From the NCBI RefSeq assembly GCF_017377855.1, contig NZ_JAFREP010000016.1, positions 124,001 through 188,000 of the forward strand: a stretch of DNA of 64,000 bases, written 5' to 3'. Shown here piece by piece: positions 44,340 through 53,073 of the stretch. This DNA is from Acanthopleuribacter pedis (lineage in GTDB: Bacteria > Acidobacteriota > Holophagae > Acanthopleuribacterales > Acanthopleuribacteraceae). The translations under genes and the position numbers were made by a program. The notes below the pieces were generated by a model. It was not told the origin of the DNA. It worked only from the letters and a program-made list of their open reading frames with translations, and made no database searches. The first letter of the stretch is position 1. Each line of letters opens with the position of its first letter.

Positions 44340-47300
44340 TTATTTGCCTGGGTTCAGGGGGAAGATGAGGCGCATCAGTGTGCCTTTTTCCGTTGGCAGG
44401 TATTCCAGTTGACCACTCATTTCGCGCATCGCGTTGGCCGCGAAATGCAAGCCGAAGCCGCGCGCTTGTTCCTTGGTGGTGAAGCCGTTCTGGAAAATTG
44501 AGGTCCTGTCCTCGTAGCTGATGCCCGGCCCGTTGTCGTAAACGTCGAGAAAAATGAAATCCGGTTCGGCGGGGTAGAGGCGCAGGCGTAATTCTTTTTC
44601 GCAAACTTGATGGCGCATGGCTTCACAACTGTTGTTGATTAAGTGGCGCAGCACGTGGAGCAGCTTGGTTTTGGCGACCGTGACCCGCGGATGAATCAGG
44701 TATTCGCGGCGCACCTCAATGTGGGGCTCCTCCATCATGGGCGAGGTGATGCGCAGAACGTCTTCGATCAGCGGCACCAACTCTTCCGATTGCGAGAAAT
44801 CCTCGGTGCCGGCGTACCGCTCCTGGGCTTGCACAATGCCTTTGATGAGTTCGATTTGGTTTTCCAGCACCAGCAACTCCTCACGCACCGTGTTTTGCAT
44901 GCTGACCAGGTTGCCGTGGTATTGGTTGAGCGCTAGGGGAATGGCTTTGCCGTGGGGACTTTTATTCGCGATCTCGTCCAACAAGACTTGGTTGCCGTTG
45001 ATGAGTTCGTTCACGCGTCCAAGCACATCGGGGCGCAAATCATTGATTTCCTCGCCAATCTGCGCCGCGCTGGTGTTGATGGAATTCAGCGCATTACCCA
45101 AGTTGTGCAAAACATCGGTGGCGATTTCCGCCATACCCGCTTGAATGGCGGTTTCGATCACCTGGTGTTGTGCTTTCTTCAGTTCCTCCGCCGTTTTGGC
45201 GAGATTTTGGTTGGCCTCGGCCAGGGAAAAGGTACGTTGCTGAACCCGTTGTTCTAGATTTCGGCGGTTTTTTTCCGCCTCAAAATAGCGCCAGACCAAA
45301 AAGGAAAACAAGAACACCAGGAGGGTGACCGTCACCCGGGTGCTGCTCCAAAACGGGGGCACCACATGCACCTTCAGTTCAACGCCTTCCGTGCTCCAAA
45401 CACCCGACGCGTTGCTGCCCATGGCTCGAAACACGTAGCGGCCGGGGTCGAGGTTGGTGTAGGTGGCCGCGTTCACATGTTCCGCTTCGATCCAGTCCGC
45501 ATCGAACCCCTCGAGTTTGTAGCGGTAATTGTTGCGACCTGGATTGACGAAATCCATCGCTGAAAATTCAAAGGTCACCATGTTTTGGTTGGGTTGCAGG
45601 GCGATCTCTTTGATTTCGTAAGGGGGTTTGCTCAGGGCGAGTGGCCGGTTAAACACCGTGATGTCGGTTAGCAGAATGCGCGGTACTTGGCGTTCGGTCG
45701 AGATCTGCTCGGGACGAAACACGTTAAAGCCGTTGCGGCCGCCGAAGAACATATCCCCACTTTGACAGTAATAGCTGGAGCCTTGGACAAAAATGGTGCC
45801 CTGCAAGCCGTCGTGAACATCGAAGTGATGGTATTGCCGGGTGTCGGGATTGAGTTTGGTGATGCCCCGGGTGGTGCTTAGCCACAAGTTTTGTTCCGCG
45901 TCTTCCTGAATGCCGAAGATCACATTAAATTGCGGCCCCTTGGGATCGTGATAGCGTTCGAAGATACCTTGTTCGGCGTTTACCAGGCGGTTAAGCCCTT
46001 GGTGTGTGCCAATCCATAACCGGCCGCGACGGTCGTTGAGAAAGACATTAATCCGGTCCAATGAAAGGCTGCGCGGGTTGTGGGGTTGATGACGAAATTG
46101 CTGGAATTGATGGGTAGCGGGGTAATAGCGAATTAAGCCGTCGTCCGTGCCCAGCCACAGGCTCTTTTTCCCATCCTCGGTAATGGCAAACACCCGCCGA
46201 ACCCGGGTTTGTGATTGGTGGTTTTGGTTGGGAAAGGCGTTGCTGAAGCGGTCTTTTTCCGGCACGTAGCGGTCGAGGCCGATATCGCCGCCGACCCACA
46301 GGGTGCCGCCCCGGTCCACATACATACTGCGTACCCGATAATGGCTCAGTCCGTGCTCCATCCCGTACCGTTTAAACTGCTTTTGGTTGGCGAGCAGGCG
46401 GTTGACCCCGCCGTTATAGGTGCCCACCCACAGCCGACCTTTTTGGTCGCTGGTAATGGCGCGGATGTTGTTGTCGCTCAGTGAATTGGGATCTCCCAGT
46501 TGGTGTTTGTAGTGCGTGAAGTGCTGGTTCTTGCGGTCGATGCGGTTGAGGCCCGCGGTAATGGTGCCCGCCCACAACTGTTTTTTGGCGTCGACGTGGA
46601 GCGCTGAAATCGAATTCCCGCTCAGGGTGTCCTCTTTTAAAAATTCACGCCGATAGTGGAAGAATTTCATGGCATTGAGGTTGACGTAATTGACGCCGCC
46701 GCCGTTGGTGCTGATCCAAAGCACGTTGGAACGGTCGAGGAACAGGTGTTCAATGCGGTTGTTGCTCAGACTTTGATTGTCGGCCGGGTTGTTGTGGAAA
46801 TAATCGCGTTTTCCCGACTTCGGATCGAAGAGTACCAAACCGGAGCGGTACGTACCCAGCCATAACCGGCCTTCCCGATCAAACAAGATCGTGCGCAAAT
46901 CGTTAAAATTAAGGCCCCTGCCCGAGGATTTACCAAAATAGTAACGGGTGATTTCCTTGGTTTCGGGATGGATGCGGTTGAGCCCGTTGCGGGTTGCCGC
47001 CCAAATGAACCCGTCATCGTCGATGATCAGTTTTTTGACAACCCCGTGGCTGAGACTTTTGGGGTCCTTGGGATCGTGGTCGAAATGTTGGATCCGCCCT
47101 TTGTCCGGGCTCAGATAGTTCAGGCCCGCGGAAGTCGCGAACCACATGCCGCCTTGCCGATCCTCCGCGATGGACCATACCCGATTGTGGCTGAGCCCGT
47201 TTGGATCCCCACCGCTGTGCTGGTATTGTTTCAAACGGCCGTTGCGGGGATCAAAGTGGAAGACCCCGGCGTCGAAGGTGCCCAGCCACAAGCTGCGTGA

Positions 47301-47759
47301 CGACTTCAGGTAAATCGATTGAATGCGCTGGTCACGGATTTCCTTCGGCATGACCATGACGTCGTCCGGTAGGGCGAAGGATTCCCGTTCCGGGTTGAAA
47401 TAAATGAGCCCGAACCCCCAGGTTCCCAACCAGAAGTGGCCCCTTTCCGTTGCTTTGAGAACACCCGCGTTGGTCGCGGGGAAGCTATCCGGTTGTTCCG
47501 GTCGGTGTTCATAGGCGCGCAATTCGTGGCCGTCGTAGCGGTTTAAGCCGACCTGGGTGGAGAACCATACAAACCCGAATGGGTCTTGGGCGACCGCGTA
47601 AACCACCGCATGGGAAAGTCCCTCATCCGGGGTGATTCGGTAGAAGCGGTACCGCGTGGGCTCCGCCGCGACCGGCGTTAGCCCAAGCAGGGCCAGACAG
47701 ATAACCGCCAAGCAACTTCGCGGGGCAAAATTCTCCATGACGCACAAACAAGCATTCAT
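44340..47759 (-). CDS. two-component regulator propeller sensor histidine kinase
   Basis: The 1139-residue protein (start 47759; a Met eight codons on is possible) has a signal peptide. About 20 short regulator-propeller blades follow, in the form SRSLWLGTFDAGVF or GRLWVGTYNGGVNRL, making two seven-bladed propellers. A Y_Y_Y domain (about 740-800) and one membrane helix (about 808-826) lead to a coiled coil and the kinase. The kinase has an H-box DVLHNLGNALNS (His about 885), N-box LRHLINNSCEAM, G1 VYDNGPGISYED and G2 GFGLHFAANAM. There is no receiver or DNA-binding output. It senses an extracellular ligand, often a glycan in related proteins. Confidence 0.92.
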   Translation of the reverse strand: MNACLCVMENFAPRSCLAVICLALLGLTPVAAEPTRYRFYRITPDEGLSHAVVYAVAQDPFGFVWFSTQVGLNRYDGHELRAYEHRPEQPDSFPATNAGVLKATERGHFWLGTWGFGLIYFNPERESFALPDDVMVMPKEIRDQRIQSIYLKSSRSLWLGTFDAGVFHFDPRNGRLKQYQHSGGDPNGLSHNRVWSIAEDRQGGMWFATSAGLNYLSPDKGRIQHFDHDPKDPKSLSHGVVKKLIIDDDGFIWAATRNGLNRIHPETKEITRYYFGKSSGRGLNFNDLRTILFDREGRLWLGTYRSGLVLFDPKSGKRDYFHNNPADNQSLSNNRIEHLFLDRSNVLWISTNGGGVNYVNLNAMKFFHYRREFLKEDTLSGNSISALHVDAKKQLWAGTITAGLNRIDRKNQHFTHYKHQLGDPNSLSDNNIRAITSDQKGRLWVGTYNGGVNRLLANQKQFKRYGMEHGLSHYRVRSMYVDRGGTLWVGGDIGLDRYVPEKDRFSNAFPNQNHQSQTRVRRVFAITEDGKKSLWLGTDDGLIRYYPATHQFQQFRHQPHNPRSLSLDRINVFLNDRRGRLWIGTHQGLNRLVNAEQGIFERYHDPKGPQFNVIFGIQEDAEQNLWLSTTRGITKLNPDTRQYHHFDVHDGLQGTIFVQGSSYYCQSGDMFFGGRNGFNVFRPEQISTERQVPRILLTDITVFNRPLALSKPPYEIKEIALQPNQNMVTFEFSAMDFVNPGRNNYRYKLEGFDADWIEAEHVNAATYTNLDPGRYVFRAMGSNASGVWSTEGVELKVHVVPPFWSSTRVTVTLLVFLFSFLVWRYFEAEKNRRNLEQRVQQRTFSLAEANQNLAKTAEELKKAQHQVIETAIQAGMAEIATDVLHNLGNALNSINTSAAQIGEEINDLRPDVLGRVNELINGNQVLLDEIANKSPHGKAIPLALNQYHGNLVSMQNTVREELLVLENQIELIKGIVQAQERYAGTEDFSQSEELVPLIEDVLRITSPMMEEPHIEVRREYLIHPRVTVAKTKLLHVLRHLINNSCEAMRHQVCEKELRLRLYPAEPDFIFLDVYDNGPGISYEDRTSIFQNGFTTKEQARGFGLHFAANAMREMSGQLEYLPTEKGTLMRLIFPLNPGK

Positions 47760-47953
47760 GTGGGGGTACTCATCGAAAGGACGTGGATCGGGTTTCCGAC
47801 ACCCGCTTCGCCGAACGGTGCCGGAACCATCGGTCAGGGATGAAGACGAGGTGGTTAGCCTCGTTCGATGTGGGAAGTGATTCCCACTTCTTCTCCTTAT
47901 CGAAACAAGTGTCTAAGAACCTGAATCCCGTGAAGAATACGGTCGCGCGAGGC

Positions 47954-47984
47954 AAAAAAAAAAGCGGAGCAAGGTGCTCCGCTT
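47954..47984 (-). terminator. strong intrinsic terminator of the cytochrome c gene
   Basis: On the minus strand a perfect 10-bp stem AAGCGGAGCA / TGCTCCGCTT with a 3-base loop is followed by about ten T residues. It lies 26 bp after the cytochrome stop codon. Confidence 0.92.
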
Positions 47985-48009
47985 GTTGTTGGTTGTTCGT
48001 GGGGACGGC

Positions 48010-48636
48010 CTATTTCAGGGTTTTGATATAGGCGATGACGTCTTTCATGGCTTGCTCGTTGGCGAGGGTCATCGCCATGGGGGCCATTTGCATGCCGAAC
48101 GTATCCTTGGGGTCCGCGCCGCGAACGCGATTTTTAAAGAGCTTGAGTTGTTGGAGTTGATACCAATCTTGTAAGCCGGTTAACTTGGGCGCATTGAGCG
48201 CTTTGTTGCCCTCGGCGTTGGCACCGTGGCAAGTCACACAAACCGCGTACAAGGATTTCCCTCTGGTCGCGTCACCGCCGGTCAGCGTGGGTTCAAGTTT
48301 TTTGGGCTTCAGGGTTTTGATGTAGGCGATCACATCTTGAATCGCTTGATCGTTGGTCAGCGTCATCGCCATGGGGCGCATTTGCATCCCGAAGGTGTCC
48401 TTGGGATTGCTGCCGCGCACACCCGATTTGAAATTTTTGAGTTGGCGCTCAAGGTACCAGTCCTCTTGACCGGCGATTTGTGGGGAATTGAGCGCTTTGT
48501 TACCCGCGCCGTCGGCACCGTGGCAGGTAATACAGGTAGTGTAAAGCGTTTTGCCTTTGGTGGCGTCGCCCGCCGCCCAGAGGGTGGCACCCGTCAGCAT
48601 CAGCATACAGATCAACCCGAAAGTGAATCTTTTCAT
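48010..48636 (-). CDS. diheme cytochrome c (tandem c-type domains)
   Basis: The product has 208 residues from the ATG at 48636, with GAGAGG upstream. A signal peptide (MKRFTFGLICMLMLTGATLW) is followed by two near-identical class I cytochrome domains, with CITCH (Cys35, Cys38, His39) and CVTCH (Cys133, Cys136, His137). Distal Met ligands are probable in FGMQMRPMAM and FGMQMAPMAM. The domain duplication is recent by eye (DTFGMQM...AMTL...IAYIKTLK in both). It is a periplasmic electron carrier of the cytochrome c4 kind. It is monocistronic, ended by the terminator at 47954. Confidence 0.93.
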   Translation of the reverse strand: MKRFTFGLICMLMLTGATLWAAGDATKGKTLYTTCITCHGADGAGNKALNSPQIAGQEDWYLERQLKNFKSGVRGSNPKDTFGMQMRPMAMTLTNDQAIQDVIAYIKTLKPKKLEPTLTGGDATRGKSLYAVCVTCHGANAEGNKALNAPKLTGLQDWYQLQQLKLFKNRVRGADPKDTFGMQMAPMAMTLANEQAMKDVIAYIKTLK

Positions 48637-49076
48637 CGCTATCCTCTCTTGTGCATCCAGCCCGCACATGCGGGCTATCTTCCGTTGGTCCCCGTCGTCT
48701 GGGTGATTCTAACGACAATGGGGGCAAATGCAAAGCAAAGCTCTTGGTAAAACCCGGCAAAAAGTCGACTTTTGTGAACTTCGGTTCAGCAAGCCGGCTC
48801 GCTTTCCTCCTTCACGCGGTGCGCGCCCGCTTTCAGTGGCCGCTCTGGTTTGGTTGAAAAATAGGTAAGTTATTTGTTATTAATGATTTGTTGGATTGGA
48901 CGGTTTCGCGCTCCGGTCTTTTGTGGTTGAGATTCAGAAGCGGTCAGCGCGGGTCGCCGGGCTTGATTCCGACCCTTGCCTTGTGGTGAACTCAGCAAAG
49001 ACAATGCCGCCCGCTTTCGCTTTCATGGACAGTGCGACCCTTGCTGTTCCCTCGGACGGTGCCAAGGAGTGTTTCC
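48637..49076. other. divergent promoter region, cytochrome c / NarL-type two-component system
   Basis: The 440-bp region has an AT-rich block at 48858-48895 likely to hold the kinase promoter. No gene or repeat is recognised. Confidence 0.35.
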
Positions 49077-50306
49077 GTGTCTGAATTACTGGGTATGGAT
49101 CGCCTTCCACGCCGCATGGATGGTGCCGGTCTGATTGGCCTCGTGACCGTGGTGGTGTGTGTGCTCCTCACAAGTTATTGGGAAAACAACCACGGTCCCG
49201 CCGAGTTCTTCCTCTTCGCTTTGCTGGTTGTGACCCTGGCTGTTTTTGTTCAGCTTTCCCACATCTGGATGGGCCTGTTTCGCGATGAGCGCCTGGGGTT
49301 GGTCGTGCTTTACCTGGTGCAGGTCATCCTCTCCATGAAAGCGACCCATATCGAGTTTCTGGGCGACGACGCCGGCATGATTTGGGTGCTCAACATGCCG
49401 CTCATCGTGTTTATCTGCATGTTTCGTTTGCCCTTATGGCTGACGATCCTCGCCGTTGCCGGTTTGTTCGGTTCTTTTATGTTTGCGCACCTGACCGCAC
49501 GCGGCCTCGTGCGGACCCAAAGGATGCTCGTTGAGCTGTTACCGCTCTACATCTTTATGACCGCCTTCGCCAAGGCGGTTGCCCGCGAAACCCGTTTGCG
49601 CCATGAGAAGGAACAGCTTGCTGAACAGTTGGAAGCCGCCAACCAACGGCTGCGCGCCTACGCTGTCGAGGCCGAGGCCTGGGCCGCCATGCGCGAACGC
49701 AACCGCCTTGCCCGCGACATTCACGATTCGCTGGGTCATTACCTCACCGCTGTCAACATGCAGGCTGCCGCCGCCGCGGCCGTATTGCCGACCAAGCCGG
49801 AGCAAAGCGCCGCCATGTTGTCCCAAATTCAGGACATGGCCAAACGCGGCTTGCGCGAGGTACGTGGGTCCGTCGCGGGCCTGCGCGAAGATCCCGTCAC
49901 CGGCAAGTCACCCACCGAGTTTTTGACCGAGTTGGCCGAAATCACGCGCCGCCAAGGGGTGGTCGTGAACCTTTCCATCCAAGAGGGGATCCACGTCCTA
50001 CCGCCCGTGCTAAACCAGGTGGTTTACCGTGCCGCCCAAGAGAGCTTGACCAATGTGCGTAAGTACGCCGATGCCGACACCGTATGGCTTGAGCTCCGGG
50101 CCGACGCCGCGACCTTGACCTTCACCTGCCGCGACAATGGGCGCGGTGCCGAAACCCTTTCCGGCGGCTTTGGTTTAACCGGCCTGCGCGAGCGCGCTAA
50201 AATGGTCGGCGGCGAGGTGCAGTTTGCCACCGCACCGGGCCAGGGTTTTACCGTCACTTTGTGTTGTCCGCTTGCGGAGACCGAGAGACAAGGAGAGGCG
50301 CCGTGA
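49077..50306 (+). CDS. sensor histidine kinase, HisKA_3 (NarX/DesK-like) family
   Basis: A GTG at 49077, seven bases after AAGGAG, gives 409 residues. Five to six membrane helices (about 20-165) form the sensor. The dimerisation/phospho-acceptor segment is ERNRLARDIHDSLGHYLTAV with the phosphorylated His. The ATPase domain has YRAAQESLTNVRKYADA, CRDNGRGA and GFGLTGLRERAKMVGG. It would phosphorylate the regulator encoded immediately downstream, whose GTG overlaps its TGA. The stimulus is unknown; the integral-membrane sensor suggests membrane state or a hydrophobic signal. Confidence 0.93.
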   Translation: MSELLGMDRLPRRMDGAGLIGLVTVVVCVLLTSYWENNHGPAEFFLFALLVVTLAVFVQLSHIWMGLFRDERLGLVVLYLVQVILSMKATHIEFLGDDAGMIWVLNMPLIVFICMFRLPLWLTILAVAGLFGSFMFAHLTARGLVRTQRMLVELLPLYIFMTAFAKAVARETRLRHEKEQLAEQLEAANQRLRAYAVEAEAWAAMRERNRLARDIHDSLGHYLTAVNMQAAAAAAVLPTKPEQSAAMLSQIQDMAKRGLREVRGSVAGLREDPVTGKSPTEFLTELAEITRRQGVVVNLSIQEGIHVLPPVLNQVVYRAAQESLTNVRKYADADTVWLELRADAATLTFTCRDNGRGAETLSGGFGLTGLRERAKMVGGEVQFATAPGQGFTVTLCCPLAETERQGEAP

Positions 50307-50983
50307 TTCGCATCGTGCTGGTTGATGACCAACCCCTTTTTCGCGAGGGCCTTAAAACCCTCATTGGTTTGCAGGACGACATGACCGTGGTTGCCGAGGC
50401 CGCCGACGGCCGCCAAGCCGTTCTTTGTTGTGAGGCTGAGGCGCCCGACGTGGTGTTGATGGACATCAACATGCCGCAACTCAACGGCGTGGCCGCGACC
50501 CGACAGATTAAAGCGCGTTTTCCCAAGGTGCAGATCTTGATGCTGACCACCTTCGACGACAACGATTCTATTTTCGACGGCTTGCGCGCCGGTGCCGTCG
50601 GTTACCTGCTCAAGGACGCCGATTCAACCACACTGTTCGAAGCCGTGCGCTCCGCGGCGCGCGGCCAATCCGTGTTGGCGCCGTCTGTCGCCTCCAAGCT
50701 GATCAGTGAATACACCCGCCTGGCGCAAGCACCCGGCTCGGAGACGCCGGCGGCAACCGCGACGCCCGACCCGGCCCCGGCCCAGCCGGCTGTCGATCTT
50801 TCCAAACGGGAAATGGAAATTTTGCAACAGTTGGCCAAGGGTTCCGGCAACAAGGAAATCGGCGCGGCCTTGTTTATTGCCCAAGGCACGGTCAAGAACC
50901 ATATCACCAATCTTTTTGCCAAGCTGGAGGTCAACAGCCGTTTGGCCGCCGTTACCAAGGCAAGAGAGTTGGGTTTGCTGTGA
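50303..50983 (+). CDS. NarL/LuxR-family response regulator
   Basis: The product has 226 residues from a GTG at 50303 that overlaps the kinase stop (GTGA) and follows GGAGAGG. The receiver has IRIVLVDDQPLFREGL (acidic pair), VVLMDINMPQLNG (phospho-Asp) and GYLLKDAD (Lys). An Ala/Pro-rich linker (about 140-165) leads to a LuxR-type HTH: LSKREMEILQQLAKGSGNKE and GTVKNHITNLFAKL. It is a transcription factor paired with the kinase above; targets are unknown. Confidence 0.94.
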   Translation: MIRIVLVDDQPLFREGLKTLIGLQDDMTVVAEAADGRQAVLCCEAEAPDVVLMDINMPQLNGVAATRQIKARFPKVQILMLTTFDDNDSIFDGLRAGAVGYLLKDADSTTLFEAVRSAARGQSVLAPSVASKLISEYTRLAQAPGSETPAATATPDPAPAQPAVDLSKREMEILQQLAKGSGNKEIGAALFIAQGTVKNHITNLFAKLEVNSRLAAVTKARELGLL

Positions 50984-51013
50984 GGGTGGGCCGCTTTGCC
51001 TAAGGGGTCGTTG

Positions 51014-51865
51014 CTACATGGGAAAAACTTCCAGGGTGACGAAGAGGCTGTACCAGTGTTCCTGCATGCCGGAACCCGGGCGACCGGGGACCATCACTTC
51101 CGTTTGGAGCAGGTAGAAACCCGCCTCTGGAAACACCACCTCGAAGGTGCCGGTCGCGTCCGTTGTTGCTTCGATTTTGTCGCGTTGGTTGCGGTGTCGC
51201 GTACCGCCGCGCACCAACACCACCTCGGCCGGCTTGGCCAAGGGTTTGCCCGCGTGGAAAAGTTGGAAGGAAACCGCTTCCCCGACGAACAGGTCGTTGG
51301 GATGAGCGCTTCCCGCCAGTTCCAGCAGGTGGCCGGTGGGTTGGATCGCCGCGCGGTTGGCGTTGTTGCGGGTGACGAAGGTTTCTACCCGTGACGCCGT
51401 CGTTTTGCGCACCACCTTGGTGGCGCCCTCGGGAACCCGCGCCTCTTTTCCGAATGCCCGGCCGAAGGAACCGTCGGCTTTGGTGAAGGTCACCATCGGC
51501 GCCTCGTCGTGAACCAGGCTGATGCGGTAGGTTCCGTCCTGCTTGAGTTCCAAGTCACCGGCGGAAAACCGGCGGAACGACTGCAGCGCAAAACTTGGGT
51601 CTTTGCTACCGTCCGGCAGAATCACCGTGGTTTCCATACGGTCGAAATAAGCTTTGAGGCTGGGCGGAACCCAGCCCTTGCCGTTATCGCCGAGGGGTCG
51701 GTCGGGGTGGAACACGTCATTGGAAATGCTGGCCGTGAGCGAAACGCTTTTGGTTTTTTCACCCGACAGAATCGTGTGGCTCGGCACGATAAAACGGTCG
51801 TGTGCGAACCCGACACAGGTGGTTAAGGCGAGGAACAGCAGGCTCATGCGGGATACAAGGTTCAT
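51014..51865 (-). CDS. DUF4198 domain periplasmic protein
   Basis: The 283-residue protein has a signal peptide (MNLVSRMSLLFLALTTCVGF) and then AHDRFIVPSHTILSGEK, the family's typical N-terminal His-containing opening. A C-terminal carboxypeptidase-regulatory-like fold has AVSFQLFHAGKPLAKPAEVV and ATGTFEVVFPEAGFYLLQ. DUF4198 proteins occur with TonB receptors and are thought to help metal uptake. It is the last gene of the four-gene operon from 55167; its ATG overlaps the DUF2271 stop by four bases. Confidence 0.87.
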   Translation of the reverse strand: MNLVSRMSLLFLALTTCVGFAHDRFIVPSHTILSGEKTKSVSLTASISNDVFHPDRPLGDNGKGWVPPSLKAYFDRMETTVILPDGSKDPSFALQSFRRFSAGDLELKQDGTYRISLVHDEAPMVTFTKADGSFGRAFGKEARVPEGATKVVRKTTASRVETFVTRNNANRAAIQPTGHLLELAGSAHPNDLFVGEAVSFQLFHAGKPLAKPAEVVLVRGGTRHRNQRDKIEATTDATGTFEVVFPEAGFYLLQTEVMVPGRPGSGMQEHWYSLFVTLEVFPM

Positions 51866-52353
51866 GATTTGGCTCCGTGAATATGAATCTGGATCTTGCC
51901 CAACTCGTTTTTTCCTTCGAGCTGGTAGTGTTGTGATGCGCCGCCGATGGTTATTTTTTGGCGCATGAACTCGCGGCCGCCTTCCTCGCGGGCCGCTTCA
52001 AAATTGAGGAAATAGTCACCGGGCGGGACCGCTTTACCGTCCGCGTCGCGACCATCCCAGGTGATGCGGTGCGTGCCCGCCTTGCGGGTTGCACCCGTGA
52101 CGCCGTCGTAACGGGCGCTGTCGGCGCGGCCCAACTTGCGCCACCACTGGCGCATATCTTTTAGCCAGGTGTCTTCTTCGTACCAAACCTCAATCGTGTG
52201 AACGCCCTGGCGGTCCGGGCTTTCCAACCAGATCGCGACGTAGGGGCGGAAATAAGGACTTACATCCAGTTTGGGCAACTCGATGTGCATGGTGGCGGTT
52301 GGCATGGCGGCCGGTCCGGCCCAGCACAGGAAAAAGCAAAAAAGGCCTGTCAT
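51862..52353 (-). CDS. DUF2271 domain periplasmic protein
   Basis: The 163-residue protein has a short signal peptide (about 1-17) and the DUF2271 pattern: RPYVAIWLESPDRQGVHTIE, DTWLKDMRQWWRKLG, DGVTGATRKAGTHRITWDG and PPGDYFLNFEAAREEGG. In other bacteria this family travels with PepSY membrane proteins and DUF4198 in iron-regulated clusters, as here. The precise biochemical role is not known. The ATG lies 19 bp after the PepSY stop, with GGAGA upstream. Confidence 0.88.
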   Translation of the reverse strand: MTGLFCFFLCWAGPAAMPTATMHIELPKLDVSPYFRPYVAIWLESPDRQGVHTIEVWYEEDTWLKDMRQWWRKLGRADSARYDGVTGATRKAGTHRITWDGRDADGKAVPPGDYFLNFEAAREEGGREFMRQKITIGGASQHYQLEGKNELGKIQIHIHGAKS

Positions 52354-52372
52354 TGTGACATCTCCTTGGAAA

Positions 52373-53071
52373 TTAGGCGCCGACCGAGGGCACCCACAAA
52401 ACGTAAATCAACACCGGAAGCAGGGTCCCCGCCACAACCAACCACAATCCGGTGACGCGCCACTTGGCTTGCTGAAACAGGATCACCAGACCCGTGAGCG
52501 CCGAAAAGCCGATGATCAAGGCGGAGAGGTCGATCACCCACGACCAAACCGGGCCGCTGTGCCGCCCTTTGTGCAAATCGTTGAGGATTGCGATCACCGT
52601 GCCCTGTTGGAACTCGACTTCTACCAAGCCGTCCTCGATAAAAACCGTGGCAAAGGCATAACCCGCCGGCACCGCGTAATCAAAGGTCCATTCGCCCAGA
52701 TCACGGTCTAACGAAATGGTGCGCGGTTCCACCAGCCCGGTGCGTGCCTCGATAAAGGCAAGCAGACCGGGCGGTGGTGTATCCGGCATGGCGCGCAGGG
52801 CGAGCGCGGTTTTCGCCGGCAAGCTGTGTTCTTCCCGCCAATGGTGGCCGCGGCTTTCGAACCAGTCGAGGTGGTTCAGCAAGATCCCCGTCACGCAGAA
52901 AAACAGCAGCAGCGTCAATGCCAAGGTCGAGATCAGCACATGCAGCCAACGGCACCAGGCGAAGATGCGCCGCCAAAGCGCCGTTTTGGTCCAATCCCAA
53001 ACGGCACTCGGCTTGCGCTTTGCTCGGCGACCGAGGTCCTGCATTTGCGAACGCGGGGTGCTGCCGATCAT
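52373..53071 (-). CDS. PepSY-associated transmembrane protein
   Basis: The 232-residue protein has a membrane helix near 45-65 (LHVLISTLALTLLLFFCVTG) with ILLNHLDWF after it, a periplasmic PepSY-like region, and two more helices (VWSWVIDLSALIIGFSALTG and LWLVVAGTLLPVLIYVL). A LHKGRHSG motif precedes the second helix, as is usual in this family, which includes reductase-like proteins helping siderophore or metal release. The start lies two bases before the end of the receptor frame (TAACCATG), so it is coupled to it. Confidence 0.88.
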   Translation of the reverse strand: MIGSTPRSQMQDLGRRAKRKPSAVWDWTKTALWRRIFAWCRWLHVLISTLALTLLLFFCVTGILLNHLDWFESRGHHWREEHSLPAKTALALRAMPDTPPPGLLAFIEARTGLVEPRTISLDRDLGEWTFDYAVPAGYAFATVFIEDGLVEVEFQQGTVIAILNDLHKGRHSGPVWSWVIDLSALIIGFSALTGLVILFQQAKWRVTGLWLVVAGTLLPVLIYVLWVPSVGA

Positions 53072-53073
53072 GG

